Shown here: one piece after another, positions 1 to 8,658 of the stretch
Layout of the letters: every line of letters begins with the position of its first letter
Position numbering within the stretch: position 1 is the first letter of the stretch
Assembly: GCA_958296445.1 (NCBI GenBank)
Contig: OY282565.1
Coordinates: forward strand, 3,025,570 to 3,089,569
Origin: an uncultured Dehalococcoidia bacterium
Lineage (GTDB): Bacteria > Chloroflexota > Dehalococcoidia > Lucifugimonadales > UBA3495
DNA length: 64,000 bases
Direction of reading: 5' to 3'
Translations under genes and position numbers: made by a program
Notes under the pieces: generated by a model
Database searches by the model: none
Seen by the model: only the letters and a program-made list of their open reading frames with translations
Told to the model about the DNA's origin: nothing

Positions 1-198
1 AGGCCGCCTAACGCCGCCACAGCCCCCGCCGGAAACCGAACCCGCTTATTCCGCCGCACGCTCCCGGGAAGCCGAAGCCCCCTAGCCCGCAGTATGCTCC
101 CGGTGGAAGCCGAAGCCACCTAGCCCGCCGCACGCTCCCGGGAAGCCGAGCCGCCTATTGCCACAGCACGCTCCCGGTGGAAACCGAAGTCGCCTAGC
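1..198. repeat. Imperfect tandem repeat, unit about 36-38 bp
   Basis: At least five consecutive units share the core GCTCCCGG(T)GGAA followed by CCGAAGCC and end in CCTAG or CCTATT. Both strands are interrupted by stop codons, so the block is non-coding. It is cut by the left window edge and runs up to the stop codon of the next gene. Units vary too much and there are no unique spacers, so this is not a CRISPR. Confidence 0.7.
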
Positions 199-469
199 GC
201 CGCCGCAACCCTCGCCGCACACTCCCGGCGGCAACGGCGCAGATACCCCCTAGCAACGCGCCCAGCAACGAGGCGGCGGCAACGCACATAATGATAAACC
301 CCAACACTTCCGCCCCGCCTATGTTATAGCTGCCCCCTGAAAGCACCAGCACCAACAACACGCCGGGCGCCAGCCCAACACCCCCCCCAACCACCGCCCC
401 GGGAAACACGCCCCACCGGAACATCACCCGCCAACGGCGCAGCCACTCGCCGGACTCCAGATACGTCAT
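194..469 (-). CDS. Small hypothetical membrane protein
   Basis: Ninety-one residues with a basic N-terminal stretch (LRRWRVMFRW) followed by two long hydrophobic, glycine-rich segments, roughly residues 18-45 and 53-82, and a basic C-terminus (RRGLRRR). This fits a two-helix inner-membrane protein. I do not recognise a family. The gene stands alone between a tandem repeat and a tandem array of Uma2 genes, so neighbours give no functional hint. Confidence 0.45.
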   Translation of the reverse strand: MTYLESGEWLRRWRVMFRWGVFPGAVVGGGVGLAPGVLLVLVLSGGSYNIGGAEVLGFIIMCVAAASLLGALLGGICAVAAGSVRRGLRRR

Positions 470-688
470 TGCTATTCCCGCCTGCCGCCTTTAACCATCA
501 TCCCAACCCCGTCCGTCATTCCGCCTCGCCTGTCATTCTGAGCAAAGCGAAGAATCCCACCTTGGGACAGCGAGACCCTTCGCTCACTGTGACAAAGTAG
601 GGGCAACCCTTGTGGTTGCCCTGGGGGACGGGACGGGCAACCAAAGGACACTTTCACAATCCCCATCAAGGCACCTACCACCACGCAG

Positions 689-1456
689 TCACTGGCGCCG
701 CCGCAATTCCTCTTCCACCTCACGAACACGGGCCTCGGCAGCAATGCGGGCCTGCCGCTCGGCATCGCGCTGTATCTCGGCAACATCGCGCTGTATCTCG
801 GCGGCGATGCGCTGGTCGGCTTCCTCATCGTGCGTGCGCAGATAGCCCCGGGCCACCGGGTCATACCAGCGCAGTTGCCCGCCCTCCCAGCACACGTCCA
901 GATTAAGCGCCGGGCTGTGGCCCCAATGCCGGTCACCGTCAACCCTGACGACGGTTATGGGCTGGTACTCGCCATCCGCCAGCCTATCGCCCGCCAACGC
1001 CACCGGATAGTAGTCGCCGCCCGTGGGGTCGAACCGCCAGTATTCCGGTATGCCAAAGGCCGCGTAATCCCGCCGCTTGCATCCGTAATCGTTTTCGGCG
1101 GTGTTCCGCGACGCGATTTCCAGCACGAAATCCGGCGGCTTGCCCTGGTCGTCAATGGCGAAACCCCGCCGGGCGATAGCCTCGGCGGAATCCACATCAA
1201 AGGCGATAAGCAAATCTGGATAGCGCAAAATCTGCGGCGTAAGCCCCCGCCGGAAACTGCGGCGCACCGGCATATCGCCCATAATCAAGATAGTTTCCGG
1301 GGAGCCGTAATGCCGGGCCAAGGCCGTCTGATGCCCGGGCCGCTCGCGGAAGCGGACATTCTGCATATCAGTCCTGCGGGGCCGTTCCGGGAATCGATCC
1401 TCCGGGGCATACTTCTCCGAAACGCCCACCAGCGGAACGGTTTGCCTAGAAGTCAT
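689..1456 (-). CDS. Uma2-family putative endonuclease, tandem copy A
   Basis: A 255-residue protein of the Uma2 (DUF820) family, whose members adopt a restriction-endonuclease-like fold. The conserved acidic/lysine core is visible: YPDLLIAFDVDS, PPDFVLEIASRN and then KRRDYAAFGIPEYW. The C-terminal tail is a charged helix with heptad-like units (AEIQRD, AERQARI). The start at 1456 gives MTSRQTVPLVG and matches the equivalent start in the other two copies; upstream in-frame codons are not conserved as protein. Uma2 genes are abundant in cyanobacteria and Chloroflexota and their cellular role is largely unknown. Confidence 0.8.
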   Translation of the reverse strand: MTSRQTVPLVGVSEKYAPEDRFPERPRRTDMQNVRFRERPGHQTALARHYGSPETILIMGDMPVRRSFRRGLTPQILRYPDLLIAFDVDSAEAIARRGFAIDDQGKPPDFVLEIASRNTAENDYGCKRRDYAAFGIPEYWRFDPTGGDYYPVALAGDRLADGEYQPITVVRVDGDRHWGHSPALNLDVCWEGGQLRWYDPVARGYLRTHDEEADQRIAAEIQRDVAEIQRDAERQARIAAEARVREVEEELRRRQ

Positions 1457-1694
1457 AGCAAGCCTCGCGCCATAGGATGCGATACCGGACATTATACGCC
1501 AACGAAACGCCCGCCCAAAGCCCGCCGCCGCCTATCCCGTCCGTCATTCTGAGCGAAGCGAAGAATCCCACCATGGGGCGGCGAGACCCTTCGCTCACTG
1601 TGACAAAGTAGGGGCAACCCTTGTGGTTGCCCTGGGGGACGGGCAACCAAAGGGCGCTCTCACAATCCCCATCAAGGCGCCTAACGCCACGCAG

Positions 1695-2399
1695 TCACCG
1701 TCGCCGCCGCAGCTCCTCTTCCAGCTCACGGACACGGGCCTCAGCAGCAATGCGCTGGTCGGCCTCCTCATCGTGCGTGCGCAAGTAGCGCCGGGCCACC
1801 GGGTCATACCAGCGCAGTTGCCCACCCTCCCAGCACACGTCCAAATTAAGCGCCGGGCTGTGGCCCCAATGCCGGTCACCGTCAACCCTGACGACGGTTA
1901 TCGGCTGATACTCGCCATCCGCCAGCCTATCGCCCGCCAACGCCGCCGGATAATAGTCGCCGCCCGTGGGGTCGAACCGCCAGTATTCCGGTATGCCAAA
2001 GGCCGCATAGTCCCGCCGCTTGCATCCGTAATCGTTTTCGGCGGTGTTCCGCGACGCGATTTCCAGCACGAAATCCGGCGGCTTGCCCTGGTCGTCAATG
2101 GCGAATCCCCGCCGGGCAATGGCCTCGGCGGAATCCACACCAAAAGCGATAAGCAAATCTGGATAGCGCAAAATCTGCGGCGTAAGCCCCCGCCGGAAAC
2201 TGCGGCGCACCGGCATATCGCCCATAATCAAGATAGTTTCCGGGGAGCCGTAATGCCGGGCCAAGGCCGTCTGATGGCCGGGCCGCTCGCGGAAGCGGAC
2301 ATTCTGCATATCAGTCCTGCGGGGCCGTTCCGGGAATCTGTCCTCCGGGGCATACTTCTCCGAAACGCCAACTAGCGGGGCGGTTTGCCTAGAAGTCAT
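1695..2399 (-). CDS. Uma2-family putative endonuclease, tandem copy B (short tail)
   Basis: A 234-residue near-identical paralogue of the copies on either side. The nuclease core (YPDLLIAFGVDS, PPDFVLEIASRN, KRRDY) is intact apart from a D-to-G change after IAF. The C-terminal helix is shorter by exactly 21 residues than copy A, reading IAAEARVRELEEEL with no EIQRD unit, so three heptads are missing. The start at 2399 is chosen by homology (MTSRQTAPLVG). Confidence 0.8.
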   Translation of the reverse strand: MTSRQTAPLVGVSEKYAPEDRFPERPRRTDMQNVRFRERPGHQTALARHYGSPETILIMGDMPVRRSFRRGLTPQILRYPDLLIAFGVDSAEAIARRGFAIDDQGKPPDFVLEIASRNTAENDYGCKRRDYAAFGIPEYWRFDPTGGDYYPAALAGDRLADGEYQPITVVRVDGDRHWGHSPALNLDVCWEGGQLRWYDPVARRYLRTHDEEADQRIAAEARVRELEEELRRRR

Positions 2400-2641
2400 A
2401 GCAAGCCTCGCGCCATAGGATGCGATACTGCACATTATACGCCAACGGCACATCCGCCCAAAGCCCGCCGCCGTCTGTCCCGTCCGTCATTCTGAGCGAA
2501 GCGAAGAATCTCACCTTGGGCGACGAGACCCTTCGCTCACTGTGACAAAGTAGGGGCAACCCTTGTGGTTGCCCTGGGGGACGGGACGGGCAACCAAAGG
2601 ACACTTTCACAATCCCCATCAAGGCACCTAACGCCACGGTA

Positions 2642-3430
2642 TCACTGTCGCCGCCGCAGTTCCTCTTCCACCTCACGAACACGGGCCTCGGCAGCGATGC
2701 GGGCCTGCCGCTCGGCGTCGCGCTGTATCTCGGCGGCGTCGCGCTGTATCTCGGCAACATCGCGCTGTATCTCAGCAGCGATACGCTGGTCGGCTTCCTC
2801 GTCGTGCGTAAGCAGGTAACGACGGGCCACCGGGTCATACCAGCGCAGTTGCCCGCCCTCCCAGCACACGTCCAGATTAAGCGCCGGGCTGTGACCCCAA
2901 TGCCGGTCACCGTCAACCCTGACGACGGTTATCGGCTGATACTCCCCATCCGCCAGCCTATCGCCCGCCAACGCCGCCGGATAATAGTCGCCGCCCGTAG
3001 GGTCGAACCGCCAGTATTCCGGTATGCCAAAGGCCGCATAGTCCCGCCGCTTGCATCCGTAATCGTTTTCGGCGGTGTTCCGCGACGCGATTTCCAGAAC
3101 GAAATCCGGCGGCTTGCCCTGGTCGTCAATAGCGAACCCCCGCCGGGCAATGGCCTCGGCGGAATCCACATCAAAGGCGATAAGCAAATCTGGATAGCGC
3201 AAAGTCTGCGGCGTAAGCCCCCGCCTAAAGCTGCGGCGCACCGGCATATCGCCCATAATCAAAATAGTTTCCGGTGAGCCGTAATGCCGGGCCAAGGCCG
3301 TCTGATGGCCGGGCCGCTCGCGGAAGCGGACGTTCTGCATATCAGTCCTGCGGGGCCGTTCCGGGAATCGATCCTCCGGGGCATACTTCTCCGAAACGCC
3401 AACCGGCGGAACGGTTTGCCTAGAAGTCAT
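2642..3430 (-). CDS. Uma2-family putative endonuclease, tandem copy C (long tail)
   Basis: A 262-residue paralogue of copies A and B, with the same restriction-endonuclease-like core. It has three EIQRD units in the C-terminal helix, one heptad more than copy A and four more than copy B. An upstream in-frame extension exists, but the conserved start MTSRQTVPPVG at 3430 is preferred. It is the most upstream copy in the direction of transcription. Confidence 0.8.
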   Translation of the reverse strand: MTSRQTVPPVGVSEKYAPEDRFPERPRRTDMQNVRFRERPGHQTALARHYGSPETILIMGDMPVRRSFRRGLTPQTLRYPDLLIAFDVDSAEAIARRGFAIDDQGKPPDFVLEIASRNTAENDYGCKRRDYAAFGIPEYWRFDPTGGDYYPAALAGDRLADGEYQPITVVRVDGDRHWGHSPALNLDVCWEGGQLRWYDPVARRYLLTHDEEADQRIAAEIQRDVAEIQRDAAEIQRDAERQARIAAEARVREVEEELRRRQ

Positions 3431-3513
3431 AACAAGCCTCGCGCCATAGGATGCGATACCGGACATTATACGCCAACGGCACGTCCGCCCAAAGCCCGCC
3501 GCCGGATAACCCC

Positions 3514-4908
3514 CTACCGGATTATATGCAGCTTGCCGTCCTCGGTATGAACGTAGACCTTGCCCCCCGCGTAGCTCGGCGGCGCGGCCAGCGGCGATGA
3601 CAGCGCAAGGGCCCACAACTCCTGTCGGCTGAAGCGGTTGATCGCCCGTATGCTGCCGTCCTCATGGGCCACTATCAGCGAATCCCCGACCACCAGCGGC
3701 GACGCGGCGACCGGCTCGCCTACCGCCATCCGCCACAACACGCCGCCGTCCTCCGGGTTCAGCGCCGCCACTTCGCCCGCCGCGGTTCCCAGATACAGCG
3801 CATCGCCGGTTGCGGCCGGCGGATGCACAAAAGCCCCCATCCCCTCGCCCGGCGTCACCCGCCACCGCAGGCCCGAATGTTCCGGCGGCGCGGGCAACGG
3901 GAACCGCCAAATCCACAACTGCGCCCAGATAAGTTCCGCCGCATACCGCCCCGGCAGTTCCCGCGCGTCCGCGTCGAAGGCCATCAGCCCCCCCTCCGAC
4001 AGCAGATAAACCTGCCCGTCGGCGGCCACCGGCGGGGACACCAGCGCCGCGCTGGTGCGGATGCGGGCCCGCTGGTCGCCCGTTCCCGAATGACGGACGA
4101 ACAGCACCCCGGCGGTGGACGCCGCAAACATCTTTCCGTCCTGTACCGCCACCGGCGCCACCGCCGGGCTGCCCAAGCCCGTTTTCCAAAGCAGCCTTCC
4201 TGATTCGGCGTCCAGCGCATGGACGTGTCCGCTCCGCGAACCCGCGTATACGATGCCGTCCTGCACCGCCACCGAACCCGGAAAGGGAGAATCCCCCGCG
4301 TATTCCCAAAGGGTTCGCCCGCTGCCCGTATCTAGGGCGATGACCCGCTTGTTCAGCGTGCCGAGGTAGAGCGAGTTTCCCGCCACCGCCGGAACGCCGT
4401 GGGCCGGGCCGCTGATGGCCCGCTCCCAGATTTGCCGCCCGTCGCCGTCAAAGGCCGCCACCCGCGACTGCCCGCCGATGAATACCGTAGAGCCAACCAC
4501 CGCCGGGCCGGAGCGCACCCCGGCCCCCACCCCGTCCCATACGTCGATAACCCGCTCAATGACGCCCCGCGGCACGCCATCGGGCGCGGCAACGGCGGGA
4601 ATAAAGTTCGTGCCTTGCGGATTGCCCCCGTACATCGCCCACCGCCCGGGCCCGGATACCGCCGAGGCCGTGCCCGACGGCTGCCGGAACAGCAGCGTCC
4701 ACGGGTTAGGCACAAAAGGATAGTTCGACCACACGGCGAACAGCAACAACAGCCCCGCCGCCGGCCACACCCAGCGCCGCCGCAGCCTGAGCCGCCATCG
4801 CCCCCGCCCCGCCGGGCCGCCGGACGGCCTGGCCCACCGCGGCGCCGCGAACCCCGCCCTTTCCCCCGTTTCCCGCCCTTGCTCCGGCTCATCCGGTCTC
4901 CCGGTCAT
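3514..4908 (-). CDS. Membrane-anchored PQQ-like beta-propeller (BamB-type) repeat protein
   Basis: A 464-residue protein with a basic N-terminus (residues 1-45), one membrane-spanning segment near residues 47-70 (WVWPAAGLLLLFAVW), then repeated blades of the quinoprotein propeller type: motifs such as VFIGGQSRVAAFD, LYLGTLNKRVIALD, VYAGSRSGHVHALD and LYLGTAAGEVAALN recur about every 40-50 residues with W-x-x-x-x-G closings (WEYAGDSPFPGS, WRMAVGEPVAAS). The C-terminal propeller probably lies outside the membrane. BamB-like folds act as scaffolds or sensors; no catalytic function can be assigned, and quinone-binding residues were not identified. Confidence 0.8.
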   Translation of the reverse strand: MTGRPDEPEQGRETGERAGFAAPRWARPSGGPAGRGRWRLRLRRRWVWPAAGLLLLFAVWSNYPFVPNPWTLLFRQPSGTASAVSGPGRWAMYGGNPQGTNFIPAVAAPDGVPRGVIERVIDVWDGVGAGVRSGPAVVGSTVFIGGQSRVAAFDGDGRQIWERAISGPAHGVPAVAGNSLYLGTLNKRVIALDTGSGRTLWEYAGDSPFPGSVAVQDGIVYAGSRSGHVHALDAESGRLLWKTGLGSPAVAPVAVQDGKMFAASTAGVLFVRHSGTGDQRARIRTSAALVSPPVAADGQVYLLSEGGLMAFDADARELPGRYAAELIWAQLWIWRFPLPAPPEHSGLRWRVTPGEGMGAFVHPPAATGDALYLGTAAGEVAALNPEDGGVLWRMAVGEPVAASPLVVGDSLIVAHEDGSIRAINRFSRQELWALALSSPLAAPPSYAGGKVYVHTEDGKLHIIR

Positions 4909-4975
4909 TCATCCCCCGTTATCCCGTGATTCCCCCTAGCCCCGCCCTTGCCCGCCCGCGCCGGTAACGCCGGAA

Positions 4976-6019
4976 TCAAGGCAAATAAGGAACCACCCGC
5001 TCCATCAGCAGGCGGACTGACTTCATTTGTAGCTCGTGCGGGATGCGGCGGCCCAAGTTATGCTCAAAAACTATCTGCGACAGTTGCAACTCTTCCTGCA
5101 ACTGCAACAGCCGGTCAAGCACCGCCTCCGGGGTGCCGAACACCACCTTGTCCCGCAGCCAGTCATCGTAAGTCATCCCCAAGATATGGTCCGACTCCGC
5201 CTGCCAGTCGCCCGTAGTGCCTTCCCTGGCCGCGCTCGCCGCCACCCGCTGGCCGATGCCCTGCATTGACCCCATAGTGCTTTCCTTCGGTTCGCTGTAC
5301 GCCTTTTCCGCCGTTTCCGCCAAATAAACCGGCAGGCGTATCCCCACATTGCCCCGCCCGGCGTGGCCCGCATCCTTCCAGGCCCTTTGATAGGCGTTGA
5401 CCCGCTCAGCCAGCTCCGAAAGCGCGAACACCCGCGACGGGTTGACGAAAACCGGGTATCCCATACGCCCGATGATCGGGAACGTTTCCGCCGACGTAAT
5501 GCCTATGCGGATGGGCGGATAGGGTTTCTGGTACGGCTTGGGCCGCACCGCCAAATCGCGGCACTGGTAATGTTCGCCCTCAAAAGAAAACTGCTCGGTA
5601 GTCCACGCCTTCAGTACAATCTCCAGATATTCCTCGAACCGCCCCCGGCTTTCGGGATACGGAGAATTGAAAGCGTCATGGTGTTCCGGGAAAGTCCCCC
5701 GCCCAATCCCCAAATCCAGACGCCCTTGACAGATATGGTCAAGGGTGGCGATTTCCTCGGCGATGCGGATAGGATTCCCCAGCGGCAGCAACAGCACCCC
5801 CAACCCAATGCGTATCCGCTCAGTGCGGGCGGCAATGGCCGTAGCCACCATAACCGGAGACGACAAAACGCTGAACGGGATAAAATGATATTCCGCCAGC
5901 CACACCGACTCCACCCCCAGCCCCTCGGCCTCCTCCGCCACCCGAAACCCCTGCTGAAAAGCCTCCTGGTCCGTAACATCATCCAGCGCCGGAAACTCCA
6001 AAAACAACCCCGTCTCCAT
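4976..6019 (-). CDS. LLM-class flavin-dependent oxidoreductase (luciferase-like monooxygenase)
   Basis: A 347-residue luciferase-like TIM barrel. Typical segments are visible: the N-terminal strand METGLFLEFPAL, GVESVWLAEYHF, RIRIGLGVLLLPLGNPIRIAEEIATLDHICQGRLDLGIGRG split over residues 65-110, and a long C-terminal helix. Such enzymes use reduced FMN or F420 to oxidise organic substrates; the substrate is unknown. A strong ribosome-binding site (GGGGAGGG) precedes the ATG at 6019. Large expansions of this family are a feature of SAR202 Chloroflexota, which supports the proposed lineage. Confidence 0.85.
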   Translation of the reverse strand: METGLFLEFPALDDVTDQEAFQQGFRVAEEAEGLGVESVWLAEYHFIPFSVLSSPVMVATAIAARTERIRIGLGVLLLPLGNPIRIAEEIATLDHICQGRLDLGIGRGTFPEHHDAFNSPYPESRGRFEEYLEIVLKAWTTEQFSFEGEHYQCRDLAVRPKPYQKPYPPIRIGITSAETFPIIGRMGYPVFVNPSRVFALSELAERVNAYQRAWKDAGHAGRGNVGIRLPVYLAETAEKAYSEPKESTMGSMQGIGQRVAASAAREGTTGDWQAESDHILGMTYDDWLRDKVVFGTPEAVLDRLLQLQEELQLSQIVFEHNLGRRIPHELQMKSVRLLMERVVPYLP

Positions 6020-6119
6020 AATCCCTCCCCTGGCCTTAGCCTAGCCGCGCCCGCCGCCCGCCAAGGGCGCGATGCCCTAGCGTCGCGCTCCGGCGCCCCC
6101 CGAATATACCAGATTCGGA

Positions 6120-6150
6120 TTGCTTGTAAATCCGATAATTTTCCTATAAT
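6120..6150 (+). promoter_or_regulatory. Possible promoter ahead of the truncated AAA gene
   Basis: A perfect TATAAT at 6145-6150 lies 9 nt before the GTG of the AAA fragment. TTGCTT at 6120-6125 could serve as the -35 box with a long 19-bp gap. The sequence match is seen; activity is inferred. Confidence 0.35.
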
Positions 6151-6158
6151 CTATTGCT

Positions 6159-6360
6159 GTGAACCCGATTCGCAATCCATACGCGCCAGGAGCAGGTACG
6201 CCGCCGCCGGAATTGGCCGGACGCGACGGCTTACAGGAAACTGTGCGGATTGCTCTGGAGCGAACCCGGATCGGCCGCCCCAGCAAAAGCGTGCTGCTGG
6301 TCGGCTTGCGCGGCGTGGGCAAAACGGCGCTGCTATAATCCAGAACAGGATTGAGATCAT
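6159..6360 (+). pseudogene. N-terminal fragment of an AAA/Orc1-Cdc6-like ATPase
   Basis: From GTG 6159 the frame reads NPIRNPYAPGAGTPPPELAGRD, then a Walker A (GLRGVGKTALL), and stops at 6336-6338 after 59 residues. The start matches ATPases that begin NPF.PGAG.PPPEL.GR and are normally several hundred residues long. Immediately after an apparent 8-nt insertion (TAATCCAG) the next frame reads NRIEII, the natural continuation after the P-loop, before ending at TGA. The rest of the gene is absent and an AAA_21-type gene begins 14 nt further on, so this looks like a gene cut by a replacement event. Confidence 0.65.
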
Positions 6361-6373
6361 CTGAGGAAGATAC

Positions 6374-7654
6374 ATGATTACATCCCTACGTCTCGTCAAT
6401 TTCAAGAACTTTGCCGACGAAACTCTACGAATTGGTCCGTTCACCGTAATTGTGGGCGCGAATGCCAGCGGTAAGAGCAATATCCGCGACGCCTTCCGAT
6501 TCATCCACGGCATCGGACGAGGCTACACATTGGCGGAAATTATAGGCGGCAAGTATGGGGCAGGCGGACAAATGGAGTGGACAGGCATTCGAGGAGCAAG
6601 GGATGAGATTATTCGTTTCGGGCAATTATCCTTTTCCCTTGAAGCTATAGGTGAAGCTATAGGCATACACTTTCATTATACAATTGAAGTGAGTGGCGAT
6701 AAAACAAAACCGGGCACATTTCGGGTTGTAAAAGAGGAACTCAGACTTCTGCCTGAGAGTATCTATTCCAGTCATCCTGAAAGAAACGACCCGGTTTATC
6801 TTCAAAATGATGATACGCACTTGCTAATTCGTATGCAAAAAACTCGTGACCAAAGAAAGTTAGGCAACAGAATCGCAGTGAGGCCAAACCAGCCAGCACT
6901 GACGCAGCTTCATGAACACTCAAAAGTCATCAGGGCCCATAAAGTTGTTGCAATGCGAGTCATACACACTTTTGCCAATATGCGCTTCTTGGACTTGGAT
7001 CCAAACCGAATGCGGCAGGCCGCATTCCCGGGCCAAACTATATTGGGAGACAGTGGCGAGAACTTGCCAACCGTATTGCGGGAAATCTGCGCTAATCCAG
7101 AACGCAAAGAAGTTTTGGCTGAATGGATCCGCGAGTTGACTCCAATGGACGTTCAGGCTTTTGAATTTCCAATTGACCCTACTACTGGATGGGTTCAACT
7201 CCTTATTCGTGAGACCAACGACAGAAAGGTATCTGCCTATGGCGCATCTGACGGCACTCTGCGCTTTCTCGCTATGCTGTCCGCGCTGCTCAGTGCGAAC
7301 CCAGCAGCCATTTTTGTTTTTGAGGAAATTGACAACGGAATTCACCCGTCGCGGATTCGGTTGTTAATAGACCTGATCGAGGGACAGACTGCCAAAGGGG
7401 AAAGTCAAGTAATTACAACTACTCATTCCCCTGCCCTATTATCATTGATAAATGATGAGACGTTTGAGAACACGTCAGTAGTCTACCGTGATGAGAACTC
7501 GGCAGAAGCCATAATTCGCAGCGTGTCCAAACTACACCACGCCGCGGAATTGCGGAAGTCACAAGGTTTGGGACGCCTACACACTGCTGCTTGGATGGAA
7601 GACGTGCTGGCCTTCGCTGAGGCAGATAATGAATATGGAGAGACTGGAAAATGA
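6374..7654 (+). CDS. AAA_21-type (SMC/RecF-like) ATPase, putative defence ATPase
   Basis: A 426-residue ATPase. The N-terminus MITSLRLVNFKNF is typical of the ABC/SMC/OLD superfamily. Walker A is GANASGKSN near residues 32-40, a signature-like region includes SAYGASDGTLRFLAMLSAL near 290-308, and Walker B is FVFEEIDNGIHPSR near 320-333, followed by the TTTHSPALL switch. The ribosome-binding site GAGGAAG lies 7 nt upstream. The stop overlaps the start of the next gene by 4 nt (ATGA), so the two proteins are probably made together. ATPase plus TOPRIM-like pairs include PARIS (AriA/AriB), AbiL and similar abortive-infection systems; which one this is cannot be decided by eye. Confidence 0.8.
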   Translation: MITSLRLVNFKNFADETLRIGPFTVIVGANASGKSNIRDAFRFIHGIGRGYTLAEIIGGKYGAGGQMEWTGIRGARDEIIRFGQLSFSLEAIGEAIGIHFHYTIEVSGDKTKPGTFRVVKEELRLLPESIYSSHPERNDPVYLQNDDTHLLIRMQKTRDQRKLGNRIAVRPNQPALTQLHEHSKVIRAHKVVAMRVIHTFANMRFLDLDPNRMRQAAFPGQTILGDSGENLPTVLREICANPERKEVLAEWIRELTPMDVQAFEFPIDPTTGWVQLLIRETNDRKVSAYGASDGTLRFLAMLSALLSANPAAIFVFEEIDNGIHPSRIRLLIDLIEGQTAKGESQVITTTHSPALLSLINDETFENTSVVYRDENSAEAIIRSVSKLHHAAELRKSQGLGRLHTAAWMEDVLAFAEADNEYGETGK

Positions 7655-8220
7655 AAGTTCTCATCATTCCCGAAGATTCCCGATATGACCAATATATCCT
7701 GAAACCTATTTTCTCCCGTCTGTTTAGGGAGATAGGTAGACCTTCTACACGTGTGCGAGTCTGTCAAGAACCTGTGCTTGGAGGCGTTGGGGAAGCACTG
7801 AAATCGGACCGCATAGAGGAAGTCATCGCTAGATACCCAGTTATAGATATTTTCATACTGTGCGTTGACCGGGATGGCAAACATGGACGGCGCCAACGAC
7901 TTGACCAGATTGAGAATCAGTTTGGCACTGGACGGGTCTTTTTGGCGGAAAATGCTTGGGAAGAAATAGAAACTTGGGCTTTAGCAGGTTTGGACCTGCC
8001 CGCTGAATGGCGGTGGACTGATGTTCGTGCCGAAGTCCATGTTAAGGAACGGTACTTCGAGCCGCTGGCAGCTCAGCTCGGCTTAACAGACGCGCCCGGT
8101 GGAGGCAGAAAGAATTTGGGAGAACAAGCATCTCGCCGGACTGGTGCTATCCGGCAGAAATGCCCCGAAGACTTTGACTCCCTTGCGAAAAGGCTAGAAG
8201 TTGCTGCCCTAGATAGATGA
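7651..8220 (+). CDS. TOPRIM-like (DUF4276/RloB/AriB-type) effector partner of the AAA ATPase
   Basis: A 189-residue protein overlapping the ATPase gene by ATGA. It opens with a beta strand and an acidic residue (VLIIPEDSRYDQYIL), followed near residues 66-76 by IFILCVDRDGK, the D-x-D of a TOPRIM-like metal site, and VFLAENAWEEIETWAL. This layout fits the short TOPRIM-like nucleases or effectors found next to AAA_21 ATPases. It is shorter than AriB (about 300 residues). The family call is inference from motif order; the pairing with the ATPase is seen. Confidence 0.6.
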   Translation: MKVLIIPEDSRYDQYILKPIFSRLFREIGRPSTRVRVCQEPVLGGVGEALKSDRIEEVIARYPVIDIFILCVDRDGKHGRRQRLDQIENQFGTGRVFLAENAWEEIETWALAGLDLPAEWRWTDVRAEVHVKERYFEPLAAQLGLTDAPGGGRKNLGEQASRRTGAIRQKCPEDFDSLAKRLEVAALDR

Positions 8221-8288
8221 GAACCGGGGCAGTTGTGTGCTATTCGCCACCGGCAAGCCGTGGATGCTGGCAACACCAAAGAGAATGG

Positions 8289-8361
8289 TACCCCTGGAGG
8301 GACTCGAACCCCCGACGCGCGACTTAGGACGCCGCCGCTCTATCCTCTGAGCTACAGGGGC
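8289..8361 (-). tRNA. tRNA-Arg (anticodon CCU)
   Basis: On the minus strand a full cloverleaf of 73 nt can be folded: acceptor GCCCCTG/CAGGGGT, D stem GCTC/GAGC, anticodon stem GCGGC/GTCGC with loop GTCCTAA (anticodon CCT), T stem GGGGG/CCCTC with TTCGAGT. CC of the CCA end follows in the genome. Position 32 is G, which is uncommon. Confidence 0.95.
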
Positions 8362-8388
8362 CTGCAACAGGTCTGCGGATGCAGATGG

Positions 8389-8461
8389 TGGAGACAGGGG
8401 GGATCGAACCCCCAACCTCGGCATTGCGAACGCCGCGCTCTCCCAATTGAGCTATGTCCCC
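8389..8461 (-). tRNA. tRNA-Ala (anticodon CGC)
   Basis: A 73-nt cloverleaf: acceptor GGGGACA/TGTCTCC, D stem GCTC/GAGC, anticodon stem CGGCG/TGCCG with loop TTCGCAA (anticodon CGC), T stem GGGGG/CCCCC. The acceptor stem contains the G3-U70 pair that identifies alanine tRNAs. It lies 27 bp upstream of tRNA-Arg on the same strand, so both are probably one transcript. Confidence 0.95.
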
Positions 8462-8658
8462 ACGCCGGGCCGCCGCCCCAACAGCGGCAAAAACCCTGCC
8501 TAAATCGTAGGCCAACCCCCCGCCCGATGTCAAGTCGCCGGAGCAAGCCGATTCCCGCGCAAACTCGTCATTCCCGCCCCAAACCAGCCATTCCCCCCAC
8601 CGAGTGCTACAATTGACCCCGGCTTGCAAAACCCTATCAAGAATTGGGGGGCGCGAAT

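Larger units (their letters stand above)
515..3480. repeat. Threefold tandem duplication of a Uma2 gene plus its intergenic segment (about 950-1000 bp unit)
   Basis: Three head-to-tail copies each hold a Uma2-type gene on the minus strand followed by the same intergenic block: a GTCATTCTGAGCGAAGCG motif near 531, 1543 and 2487, then a short hairpin built from GGGCAACC and GGTTGCCC near 602, 1613 and 2555. The spacing between equivalent gene ends is 1006 and 947 bp. The GTCATTCTGAG block resembles interspersed intergenic repeats and may have promoted unequal recombination. Confidence 0.9.

Noticed and set aside
1..198. Tandem repeat considered as a CRISPR array
   Set aside because: Units are contiguous and imperfect, with no unique spacers of constant length.
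830..1552. Plus-strand ORFs opposite each Uma2 copy
   Set aside because: They recur only because the Uma2 genes are repeated; the minus-strand proteins carry the conserved nuclease core.
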